Of a DNA stretch of 5,306 bases, positions 1 to 5,306 are shown piece after piece. A model generated the notes under the pieces. That model had not been told where the DNA came from. It saw nothing but the letters and a program-made list of their open reading frames with translations, and searched no databases. Numbering within the stretch: position 1 is the first letter of the stretch; every line of letters begins with the position of its first letter. This DNA comes from Eubacteriales Family XIII. Incertae Sedis bacterium (GTDB lineage Bacteria > Bacillota > Clostridia > Peptostreptococcales > Anaerovoracaceae). Where the stretch lies: positions 1 through 5,306 of the forward strand of contig JAITAX010000199.1 in the NCBI GenBank assembly GCA_031283865.1, written 5' to 3'. A program made the translations under genes and the position numbers.

Positions 1-13
1 CGTCGTTGCAATT

Positions 14-68
14 CAGAGGTTGCCTCCGACGTATGCAGGCGGGCCGCTTGGGCCGGCATCGACCTCTG
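14..68 (-). other. Possible structured RNA leader (long imperfect hairpin) downstream of a leftward promoter
   Basis: Read on the - strand, positions 68-60 (CAGAGGTCG) pair with 22-14 (CAACCTCTG) in a 9-bp stem with one G-U wobble. Inside it, 59-56 pair with 36-33 (ATGC/GCAT) and 54-51 pair with 45-42 (GGCC/GGCC) around a 5-nt loop. A GGAGG ribosome-binding-like motif (27-23) sits in the unpaired part beside the outer stem. The segment starts about 17 nt after the predicted start site of the - strand promoter at 92-120, so it would be the 5' leader of a gene beyond the left edge, or a small RNA. It matches no riboswitch consensus I recognise. No coding sequence can be supported in 1-90; an ATG at 59 on the - strand has only a poorly spaced AGAGG in front of it. 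The pairing is seen directly; the leader role is inferred. Confidence 0.25.
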
Positions 69-91
69 CGCTGTACCGGCGTCCTGCATCG

Positions 92-120
92 ATTATACCG
101 CAATCCGCGCCGGAATACAA
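92..120 (-). promoter_or_regulatory. Sigma-A/sigma-70-type promoter firing leftward
   Basis: On the - strand a TTGTAT -35 box (120-115) and a perfect TATAAT -10 box (97-92) are separated by exactly 17 bp. Transcription would begin near position 85 and leave the window to the left, so the gene it serves is not visible. Its -35 box lies only 8 bp from the -35 box of the rightward rlmA promoter, making a compact back-to-back promoter pair. Confidence 0.55.
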
Positions 121-128
121 TATGTATG

Positions 129-157
129 TTGCCTTTGGGCGAAAACCGCGATATACT
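129..157 (+). promoter_or_regulatory. Sigma-A/sigma-70-type promoter for the rRNA methyltransferase gene
   Basis: A TTGCCT -35 box (129-134) and a TATACT -10 box (152-157) are separated by 17 bp, giving 4/6 and 5/6 matches to consensus. The expected start site is near 164, leaving a leader of about 45 nt before the ATG at 210. This rules out the in-frame ATG codons at 126 and 159 as starts on this transcript, since both lie upstream of the start site, and so supports the start chosen for rlmA. Confidence 0.6.
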
Positions 158-209
158 GATGTTAACCGCTGACAGCAACGCCTGTGAATCACCGAAAACA
201 GGGGGCATA

Positions 210-1127
210 ATGACAGAGCGAAACCCGAACCCACAACCGAAAATCGGCAAGGCGGAGCGCCTGAAAGCACTGCTCGCGCGCGATCCCGGCGTCCTCTCCT
301 GCCCCGTCTGCGGCGGGGCCTTGCTGTTCGCGCGCGAAACGTCCGCCCTGCGCTGCGCGCGGGGACACAGCTACGACCTCGCGAAAAAGGGTTACGCGAA
401 CCTGCAGGGCCGCGGCGGCGACGCGAAAAGCGTCTACAGCCGAGCGCTCTTCGAGAGCCGGCGGGCCGTGTTCGGTTTCGGGTTCTATGAAGAAGCGGCG
501 CGCGCGATCACGGGGATCGCGAAAAAACATCTCCGCCCGTCCGAAGCCCCGATTCGAAGCGAAAGCGCGGGTGCGCACCGCGTGCTCGACGCAGGCTGCG
601 GGGAGGGTTACTACGCTTTCATGCTGTCGCGCGACGCACAGCTGCGCGACGCCTGCCGATTCTACGGACTTGATCTGTCGCGCGACGCCGTTGCGATGGC
701 GACGGACTATGACGCGGACATCGCTTGGATCGTCGCGGATCTGGCAAAACCGCCGTTTCGGGACGGCGCTTTCGATCTCATCCTCAACGCGCTGAGCCCG
801 GCCGGCTACGGCGCGTTTCGCCGCATCCTCGCGCCGAACGGCGTCCTCATCAAGGTCCTGCCGGGCCGGGACTACCTGCGGGAGCTGCGCGCGCTGCTCG
901 GCGAGCGCGGGCGCGGCGAAAGCGAAGCCGCGGCGCACTGCGCGAAGCACATGCGCATAGCCGAACGCGCGAACATCCGATACCGCTGCGCGCTGCAGGC
1001 AGAGCAAAAAAAAGCCCTGCCGGCCATGACGCCCCTCACAGCCGGCAAAAATCTCGATCCCTCCGCGCTCGATTCCCTGCATTGCCTCACCATCGACCTT
1101 GAAATCGTCGCGGGACGCCCGTTCTGA
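210..1127 (+). CDS. rlmA: RlmA-family 23S rRNA (guanine-N1-)-methyltransferase
   Basis: A 305-residue cytoplasmic SAM-dependent enzyme of the RlmA family, which methylates N1 of a guanine in helix 35 of 23S rRNA: G745 in E. coli RlmA(I), G748 in Gram-positive RlmA(II)/TlrB, where it affects tylosin resistance. The N-terminal zinc-binding knuckle is complete: Cys31 and Cys34 (CPVC), Cys49 and His53 (CARGH), followed by the family's DLAKKGYANLQ stretch (56-66). The Rossmann domain has motif I at 126-135 (VLDAGCGEGY) and the SAM-ribose acidic residue in GLDLS (153-157). The 210-221 segment (GVLIKVLPGRDY) matches the post-catalytic strand of the family. It is longer than E. coli RlmA (269 aa) because of a ~27-residue N-terminal tail and an Arg/Ser-rich insert at about 106-123. 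I chose the ATG at 210: AGGGGG lies 4 nt upstream and a promoter just before that. Upstream codons in this frame lie before the predicted transcript start. Family assignment is firm; G745 versus G748 cannot be decided here. Confidence 0.85.
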   Translation: MTERNPNPQPKIGKAERLKALLARDPGVLSCPVCGGALLFARETSALRCARGHSYDLAKKGYANLQGRGGDAKSVYSRALFESRRAVFGFGFYEEAARAITGIAKKHLRPSEAPIRSESAGAHRVLDAGCGEGYYAFMLSRDAQLRDACRFYGLDLSRDAVAMATDYDADIAWIVADLAKPPFRDGAFDLILNALSPAGYGAFRRILAPNGVLIKVLPGRDYLRELRALLGERGRGESEAAAHCAKHMRIAERANIRYRCALQAEQKKALPAMTPLTAGKNLDPSALDSLHCLTIDLEIVAGRPF

Positions 1128-1136
1128 GCACGGGAC

Positions 1137-1154
1137 GCGCGGCGCGCGCCGCGT
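1137..1154. terminator. GC-rich hairpin between two convergent genes, possible bidirectional terminator
   Basis: Positions 1137-1143 pair with 1148-1154 in a 7-bp stem (six G-C pairs plus one G-U/T) around a GCGC tetraloop. It fills most of the 27-bp gap between the rlmA stop (1125-1127, + strand) and the KAP NTPase stop (1157-1155, - strand). No T-tract follows on either strand, so it is not a canonical intrinsic terminator. Position between converging genes is the main reason to suspect a transcription-ending role. Confidence 0.35.
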
Positions 1155-2414
1155 CTAACCCACCTCGGCGAAGAGTTCTATGGCTTCAAAGATATGCTGC
1201 CCCAGGCTCTTCGCGTCCGGCACGATCTCGGGGAACAGATACGCGGCGATATAGCCGGGGCCTGCGTCCTCATCCCAGAAGCGGTTGCCCTGCATCGTGC
1301 GCAGCAGATCCTTGATCTCTCCCTGCCCGCAGAACCGGCGTTCCAGCATGTATTTGCCCTCGACGAGATCCCCCTCCAGATGGTAGCCGCCCTTGTCGAG
1401 TATGCCTTTGTAGACCTCCGGGTACTTATACTTCAAAATCATAAAGTACAGATAGGCGCCGAGCCGCGCGAGCGACTTAGGCTTGTTGGGATCGTTCGCG
1501 ATCTTGTTCATCGAATAAAAAATGATGAAATTGGTCGTGATCTTCTCCACATCGCGGATGTGCAGGCCGAAATACGTGTACATGCTGCTCATGATATGCG
1601 CAAATTTCACCTCTTTCAGCGCATCGCTGTCGTTGATCGCCTTGTAGAGCAGGTTTTCCACGTACTTCGTAAGCTCCGGCATCGGCATACGGAAGCTGAC
1701 GTTGAAAAACCTGCGCAGATAGCCCCAAGCGTCCGTATCGAAGCCGTAGATCGAACGCACGAGCTGCGTCAGCTGCGACAGATCCATCGTGAACACAAAC
1801 ACCACGTTCGGCACGCTCATGTAATGGCGGATCAACTCGAGCGTCGCAATCGCGAAATCCGGCCGGCAGCGGTCCAGCTCGTCCACGAACACGATCAGCT
1901 TGCCGTTCGAGGGAACCAGCTTCGCAAAGGCTTTCGCAAAGGCTTCGCTCGTCTGATTGATCTTGCGGAAGCTCCCGAAATAGCCCGCGCCCTCGCCGGC
2001 GGCGCGGCTCGCCAATATCCGCAGGATATCGCTGTCGCCCTCGGCCAAGGCTGCGGCCATCTCTATGCCCGCCTTTCTGAACGCCTCAATCTGCGGCCCG
2101 TCGTCGTTGTTCTGCAGCTCGTAAAGCAAGGGGCGGAACGCGTCGTTGAAATAATTGTTTTGCCACGCATTGTAATAGACCACCTTGTATCGGCTGTATT
2201 TTGGGGTTTCGGCCAAGTAGTTCACCCACATCGCGAGCATGGCGCTCTTCCCCGTTCCCCAAGGCGAATCAATGCTGACAGAAAGCGCATCATCGTCGCT
2301 GAAGATGTCCTCGCCCCATTCGCCGATCAACTTCATAATGCTTTCCACAAAAGGCTTCCTGTGAAAAGCGTCGTCCCGCTCAAATGTCATATATCCATAT
2401 TGCATCTTACTCAT
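1155..2414 (-). CDS. KAP-family P-loop NTPase (no transmembrane segments)
   Basis: A 419-residue STAND/AAA-like ATPase of the KAP superfamily (named for Kidins220/ARMS and PifA). The Walker A loop is at 50-57 (SPWGTGKS), preceded by a strand (LSVSI). The typical KAP YYNAWQ stretch is at 80-85. Walker B with the family signature is at 173-184 (LIVFVDELDRCR), followed by the sensor-like strand and Asp (VVFVFTMD, 204-211) and the YLRRFF segment (232-237), which carries the usual arginine pair. Many bacterial KAP proteins carry membrane helices between Walker A and B; here that 115-residue stretch is polar and helical, so the protein looks cytosolic. Residues 250-419 form a helical domain with no recognised nuclease or effector. 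The start at 2414 has AGGAG 7 nt upstream; an in-frame ATG at 2450 lacks a site. It follows the carboxypeptidase gene by 104 bp with no clear promoter. The gene is AT-richer than purD (hand count 38% GC in 1501-1560 against 78% in 4261-4320), hinting at acquisition. Substrate and role are unknown; phage exclusion (as PifA) is only an analogy. Confidence 0.85.
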   Translation of the reverse strand: MSKMQYGYMTFERDDAFHRKPFVESIMKLIGEWGEDIFSDDDALSVSIDSPWGTGKSAMLAMWVNYLAETPKYSRYKVVYYNAWQNNYFNDAFRPLLYELQNNDDGPQIEAFRKAGIEMAAALAEGDSDILRILASRAAGEGAGYFGSFRKINQTSEAFAKAFAKLVPSNGKLIVFVDELDRCRPDFAIATLELIRHYMSVPNVVFVFTMDLSQLTQLVRSIYGFDTDAWGYLRRFFNVSFRMPMPELTKYVENLLYKAINDSDALKEVKFAHIMSSMYTYFGLHIRDVEKITTNFIIFYSMNKIANDPNKPKSLARLGAYLYFMILKYKYPEVYKGILDKGGYHLEGDLVEGKYMLERRFCGQGEIKDLLRTMQGNRFWDEDAGPGYIAAYLFPEIVPDAKSLGQHIFEAIELFAEVG

Positions 2415-2461
2415 ATCCCTTCTCCTGTTTCTGCTTGCGCCTGTTCTCAATCATTTTTTGA

Positions 2462-2488
2462 CGCCGCCGAACGCCCGCCGCCGAACGC
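2462..2488. repeat. Tandem 13-bp direct repeat upstream of the KAP NTPase gene
   Basis: CGCCGCCGAACGC occurs exactly twice, at 2462-2474 and 2476-2488, with a 14-bp period. The pair lies about 50-75 bp upstream of the KAP start codon, next to a run of six A residues (- strand) at 2459-2454. It could be an operator, or a slippage product in GC-rich intergenic DNA. The two copies are direct and cannot pair with each other, so this is not a hairpin. Confidence 0.6.
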
Positions 2489-2503
2489 AGCGCACCCGCA
2501 CAC

Positions 2504-2520
2504 AGGCCGGACGGCGGCCT
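2504..2520 (-). terminator. Small hairpin overlapping the carboxypeptidase stop codon, weak attenuator candidate
   Basis: On the - strand, AGGCCG (2520-2515) pairs perfectly with CGGCCT (2509-2504) around a 5-nt loop. It includes part of the TAG stop (2521-2519) of the upstream carboxypeptidase gene. The following sequence is TGTGTGCGGG, with no T-run, so full intrinsic termination is unlikely. Partial attenuation or mRNA 3' end protection before the KAP gene would fit better. Confidence 0.3.
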
Positions 2521-3478
2521 ACGGTCTGTGACGCACATACTTCACCGCATATTCTTCCAAGCTGCCGATCCCCTGCTCGTGCATGATCGCGGCCGCTTCC
2601 TCCCCGACAAAGGTGATGTGCCACGGTTCGGGCCTATAGCCGGTCACGTCCTTGTTGTCTTCCGTGTAGCGCATGATGAAGCCGTAGCGCCAAGCGTTTT
2701 CCGCCACCCATGCGGCCTCCGGCGTACCCGTGAAGCCCTCCTGCGTACCCGCGCTGCCGGCCAAATCGATGGCCGTACCCAGATGATGTTCGCTGTGGCC
2801 CGCTCTTGCGACAAAATCATCCGCGGCGTCCTTGCCGTATTCCATGACGTACTTGTTGTAGACGCCCTTTTGATACTCGACGGACTTGTACGCGGAAGAC
2901 GCGCTTATGCGATGCCCGGCGGCGCCGGCGGCGTCCCGCAGCGCCTCATAGGCCGCTTTCGTCTCCGGCGTCATCTGCTGCCCCGATGAGGTGTTCACGA
3001 GATCCTGCGGTACGTAGTCGTCCGGCAGCTTGCGGTATTTGTTCAGCAGCACAGGCGGCGAATACGCCGTGACGGCCTCTATATTCGTATAGGCAAACCT
3101 GTCGAGGTCCGCGTCCACGCGCCAAACGATTTCATCCGGCGTCAGATCCGAATGGCGCGCCGCGTAATTCTCATAGCGCCCCTGCCGCTCCGCCTCGTAG
3201 TAATAGAAAGCCGCGAAAGGGTTCTGCGCCGCCGCGTCGCCGGAACCGGAACCGACGTCGGCACCGGTCTCGGCCTGTGCGGACGCCGCCGCGCCGGCAG
3301 CGGATTCGCCCGCGCTTGCCGTTTGGCCCGAGGACGCCGCGTTCTCGCCCCTGCTCGCCTCGAACAGGCTCGAGGACAGGAGATAGACGCCGCAGGCGAT
3401 CATCGAAACGAACAGCAGCATGAGCAGCAGCCGCAGGTAGTTGATGCGAAATCGTTTCTTCGTTCTCACGGCAGGCAA
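2519..3478 (-). CDS. Membrane-anchored M15B (VanY-type) D-alanyl-D-alanine carboxypeptidase
   Basis: A 319-residue predicted zinc peptidase that trims the terminal D-Ala from peptidoglycan stem peptides outside the membrane. A basic N-terminus (KKRFR, 7-11) precedes one hydrophobic helix (about 17-38), giving a signal anchor; an Ala/Ser/Gly-rich linker follows (about 41-86). The peptidase domain opens with LLNKYRKLPDDYVPQDLV (144-161), typical of VanY-like enzymes. The zinc ligands are all present: His231 and Asp238 in SEHHLGTAID (229-238), and His287 in EPWH, with catalytic Glu284. The usual S-x-YRS arginine is replaced: the segment reads SSAYKS (194-199), so Lys198 stands where Arg is expected. 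The start is a TTG at 3478, 8 nt after a perfect AGGAGG and 3 nt past the purD stop, so it is probably translated in coupling with purD. Cys29 in MIAC resembles a lipobox, but the helix continues beyond it. VanY-like sequence alone does not imply vancomycin resistance: no vanHAX or vanRS genes are here. A housekeeping role is more likely. Confidence 0.85.
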   Translation of the reverse strand: MPAVRTKKRFRINYLRLLLMLLFVSMIACGVYLLSSSLFEASRGENAASSGQTASAGESAAGAAASAQAETGADVGSGSGDAAAQNPFAAFYYYEAERQGRYENYAARHSDLTPDEIVWRVDADLDRFAYTNIEAVTAYSPPVLLNKYRKLPDDYVPQDLVNTSSGQQMTPETKAAYEALRDAAGAAGHRISASSAYKSVEYQKGVYNKYVMEYGKDAADDFVARAGHSEHHLGTAIDLAGSAGTQEGFTGTPEAAWVAENAWRYGFIMRYTEDNKDVTGYRPEPWHITFVGEEAAAIMHEQGIGSLEEYAVKYVRHRP

Positions 3479-3492
3479 GCCTCAGACCTCCT
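3479..3492 (-). promoter_or_regulatory. AGGAGG ribosome binding site inside purD that fixes a TTG start
   Basis: A perfect AGGAGG at 3492-3487 (- strand) lies inside the last codons of purD (Lys-Glu-Val). The spacing to the TTG at 3478 is 8 nt, which is ideal. The next in-frame alternative, a GTG at 3469, would be 17 nt away. No ATG exists near the N-terminus that would keep the basic/hydrophobic anchor intact, so the TTG start is well supported. Ribosomes ending on purD finish within the same initiation region. Confidence 0.75.
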
Positions 3493-4750
3493 TTACGATG
3501 CCGATGTCGCGCCTGTATTGCACGCCGTCGAATCGGATCTTTGCCGCATTCGCATACGCCTTTTCGCGCGCCTCTTCGTGCGTCGCGCCGAGGGCCGTCA
3601 CGCCGAGCACGCGCCCGCCGGCCGTGCGCAGCGCGCGCGAATCCGCCCCCGCTGCGGTTCCCGCGTGGAACACAAGCGCATCGCCGTCCACGCGTTCCAA
3701 GCCGTCGATCACCTTGCCTTTCTCGTAGGCGCCGGGATAGCCGCCCGCGGCGAGCACAACGCAGACGGAGCGGCGCTTGCTCCAGCGCAATTCCTGCATC
3801 GCGAGCCTGTCCTCCGTCACCGCCAGAAAGATGTCGAGCAGATCGCTTTGCAGGCGCGGCAGGATCGCCTGCGTCTCCGGATCGCCGAAGCGATTGTTGA
3901 ACTCGATCACTTTCGGGCCGTCCTCCGTGAGCATCAGGCCGATGAACAGCACGCCCCTGAAGTCGAGACCGTCCGCCTTGAATCCCTCGTAGGTGGGCGC
4001 CAGTATCCGTTCGCGTATCTCGTCCTCAAGGGTCTCGTCGATGAGCAGGCTCGGCGAATAGCTGCCCATGCCGCCCGTATTCGGGCCCTCATCCCCGTCG
4101 AATACGCGCTTGTAATCCTGCGCGGACTCCATCGGGACGATGGCGCCGCCGTCCACGAAGCAGAGCATCGAAGCCTCCGTCCCCTCAAGGCATTCCTCGA
4201 CCACCACCGTGTCGCCGGCCGCGCCGAACACGCGCTTGCCCATCATGTCCTCTATGGCGTCCCGCGCCGCCGCCGCCGTTTCAGCGAGGATCACGCCCTT
4301 GCCCGCGGCCAAGCCGTCGGCCTTGAGCACCATCGGGAAGCCGAACAAGCCGATGTGGTCAAGCAGCTCATGCTTGTCGCGAAATACCCTGTAGCGCGCC
4401 GTCGGGATGCCGTGCCTTTCGAGAAAGCGCTTCGTAAAGCTCTTGCAGGCCTCGAGGCGCGCGCATTTGGCGTTCGGGCCGAAGACGCGGATGTCCGCGT
4501 CCCGCAGCAGATCCGTCAGGCCCAGCGCGAGCGGGACCTCCGGTCCGATCACGACGAGATCCGGTCTCTTCTCGACCGCAAACGCCGTCAGACCGTCCAC
4601 GTCCTCAGCCGCGATGTCAACGCAGGTCGCCAAGGAAGCGATGCCGGCGTTGCCCGGCGCGCAATAAAGCTCCGTAAGCCTCGGGCTCTGCCGCAGCTTC
4701 CAAGCGATGGCGTGCTCGCGGCCTCCGCCGCCTACGATCATTACTTTCAT
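3482..4750 (-). CDS. purD: Phosphoribosylamine-glycine ligase (GAR synthetase)
   Basis: A cytosolic ATP-grasp enzyme that joins glycine to 5-phosphoribosylamine to give GAR, the second step of de novo purine synthesis. All 422 residues are present, the usual length for PurD. The N-terminal domain shows MIVGGGGREHAIAWKL (4-19) and GPEVPLALG (69-77). The A-domain contains GPNAKCARLEACKSF (91-105). The ATP-grasp core has FPMVLKADGLAAGKGV (138-153), and QDYKRVFDGDEGPNTGGMG (211-229) is the PurD signature; many PurD proteins have His where Tyr213 sits. The metal-binding loop is EFNNRFGDPETQ (283-294). The C-terminal domain carries VVLAAGGYPG (331-340). The ATG at 4750 is preceded by AAAGGA 6 nt upstream. 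purH ends 18 nt earlier, so the two form one operon. The reading frame is intact with no missing motif. Confidence 0.97.
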   Translation of the reverse strand: MKVMIVGGGGREHAIAWKLRQSPRLTELYCAPGNAGIASLATCVDIAAEDVDGLTAFAVEKRPDLVVIGPEVPLALGLTDLLRDADIRVFGPNAKCARLEACKSFTKRFLERHGIPTARYRVFRDKHELLDHIGLFGFPMVLKADGLAAGKGVILAETAAAARDAIEDMMGKRVFGAAGDTVVVEECLEGTEASMLCFVDGGAIVPMESAQDYKRVFDGDEGPNTGGMGSYSPSLLIDETLEDEIRERILAPTYEGFKADGLDFRGVLFIGLMLTEDGPKVIEFNNRFGDPETQAILPRLQSDLLDIFLAVTEDRLAMQELRWSKRRSVCVVLAAGGYPGAYEKGKVIDGLERVDGDALVFHAGTAAGADSRALRTAGGRVLGVTALGATHEEAREKAYANAAKIRFDGVQYRRDIGIVKEV

Positions 4751-4768
4751 AATCCGTCCTTTATATAT

Positions 4769-5306
4769 TTAATGCTTGAAGTGGCGTATGCCCGTAAACA
4801 CCATCGCCATCCCCGCTTCATTCGCCTTTTTGATCGAATCCGCGTCGTTCACGGAACCCCCGGGCTGGATGACAGCCGTGATCCCGGCCTCCGCCGCCGC
4901 AGACACGCAGTCGTCGAACGGGAAGAAAGCATCGGACGCGAGCGCGGCGCCCGCAAGCGGGCCTGTCGCCTGTCTTATGGCGTTCTGCACGGCCCAAATG
5001 CGATTGACCTGCCCGGGGCCCACGCCCAAGGTCCTGCCGCCCTTTGCGATCACAATCGCGTTGGATTTGACGTGCTTGACTACTCTCATGGCGAAGTCCA
5101 TATCCGCGCGCTCGGACTCCGTCGGCGCGCGCTCCGTCACGAGCGCCCAAGCCTCCGCGCCGTACAGCGCCTCGTCCGCGTCCTGCACGAGAAGTCCGCC
5201 CGAAACGCGCTTGAGATCGAGCGCGCCGCGCGGCGCGGCCCCGACCGGACCCGCGAGCCGCAGCAGGCGGATGTTCTTCTTCTGCGTCAGGATGCGCAGG
5301 GCCTCC
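4769..5306 (-). CDS. purH: Bifunctional AICAR transformylase / IMP cyclohydrolase, C-terminal part (cut by window edge)
   Basis: The last 178 codons of purH, running in from the right edge; the frame stays open to position 5306, so the start is outside the window. PurH uses 10-formyl-THF to formylate AICAR and then closes the ring to IMP, the final two steps of purine synthesis. The visible part belongs to the transformylase domain. It begins with ALRIL..KKNIRLL, then DLKRVSGGLLVQD, LVTERAPTE, VVKHVKSNAIVIAKGG, LGVGPGQVNRI, LASDAFFPFDD and VIQPGGSVND, and ends in FTGIRHFKH, the diagnostic C-terminus of the family. The N-terminal IMP cyclohydrolase domain lies off the window. The stop (TAA, 4771-4769) is 18 nt before purD, consistent with co-transcription. 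The operon promoter must be further upstream, beyond the right edge. Confidence 0.96.
   Translation of the reverse strand, partial: EALRILTQKKNIRLLRLAGPVGAAPRGALDLKRVSGGLLVQDADEALYGAEAWALVTERAPTESERADMDFAMRVVKHVKSNAIVIAKGGRTLGVGPGQVNRIWAVQNAIRQATGPLAGAALASDAFFPFDDCVSAAAEAGITAVIQPGGSVNDADSIKKANEAGMAMVFTGIRHFKH

Noticed and set aside
1..59. A - strand gene starting at the ATG at 59 and leaving the window
   Set aside because: AGAGG is only 3 nt from the ATG, the visible 19 codons match nothing I recognise, and the same bases form a hairpin. Too little sequence is present to call it.
36..60. ZTP (pfl) riboswitch, prompted by the purine genes and the CCGCTTGGGCC string on the + strand
   Set aside because: The conserved pfl 3' motif is not matched, the supporting 5' stem is missing, and the downstream gene on that strand is an rRNA methyltransferase rather than a folate or purine gene.
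6..209. An N-terminal extension of the rlmA frame back to position 6
   Set aside because: The extra 68 codons include the promoter region and lie upstream of the predicted transcript start; family members begin near the zinc knuckle and the ATG at 210 has a ribosome binding site.
189..1082. A 297-codon - strand open frame opposite rlmA
   Set aside because: Arg/Ala-rich translation without motifs, exactly antisense to a gene with an intact zinc knuckle and SAM-binding motif.
1194..2531. A long + strand open frame (445 codons) opposite the KAP NTPase gene
   Set aside because: It is longer than the KAP frame but its translation is rich in Arg, His, Val and Leu with no recognisable domain. The opposite strand carries full Walker motifs and a good ribosome binding site, so this is an antisense shadow in GC-rich DNA.
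2519..3478. Part of a vancomycin-resistance (van) cluster
   Set aside because: Only a VanY-type peptidase is present. No VanH, VanA/B ligase, VanX or VanRS genes adjoin it; the neighbours are purine genes and a KAP NTPase.
4757..4771. AT-rich TATATATTT stretch between purH and purD as an internal promoter
   Set aside because: No -35 hexamer at suitable spacing on the - strand, and a start site there would fall on the purD ribosome binding site.

Overview
The window reads as chromosomal DNA from a GC-rich bacterium, most likely a Bacillota (Clostridia-type) lineage. The clues are the purH-purD gene order, strong AGGAGG-type ribosome binding sites, a TTG start codon, a single-anchor M15B carboxypeptidase of the kind common in Gram-positives, and sigma-A-like promoters. 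This placement is an inference; no rRNA or other taxonomic marker is present.

Layout. Positions 1-209 are a non-coding regulatory region with two back-to-back promoters. One (129-157, + strand) drives an RlmA-family 23S rRNA guanine-N1 methyltransferase gene at 210-1127. The other (92-120, - strand) fires out of the left edge through a segment that can fold into a long hairpin. The remaining genes are all on the - strand and are read right to left: the 3' part of purH (5306-4769), purD (4750-3482), a membrane-anchored M15B D-Ala-D-Ala carboxypeptidase-like gene (3478-2519), and a soluble KAP-family P-loop NTPase gene (2414-1155). The NTPase gene converges on rlmA, with 27 bp between the two stop codons and a very GC-rich hairpin in that gap.

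How the genes fit together. purH and purD are the tail of a purine biosynthesis operon (18-nt gap). The carboxypeptidase gene starts 3 nt after the purD stop and its ribosome binding site lies inside the last purD codons, so it is almost certainly transcribed, and probably translationally coupled, with purD. The KAP gene follows after a 104-bp spacer holding a small hairpin and a 13-bp tandem repeat, with no convincing promoter of its own. It may be read through from the operon or driven by a promoter I cannot recognise. It is visibly less GC-rich than purD and is the one accessory-looking gene here. KAP NTPases include phage-exclusion proteins such as PifA, but no partner effector gene is visible, so a defence role is only a hypothesis.

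I do not see a clearly new multi-gene system, CRISPR array, tRNA/rRNA gene or insertion sequence. The most noteworthy points are the solitary TM-less KAP NTPase at the end of a purine operon, the carboxypeptidase coupled to purD with an Arg-to-Lys change in a usually conserved motif, and the structured leader at the left edge.
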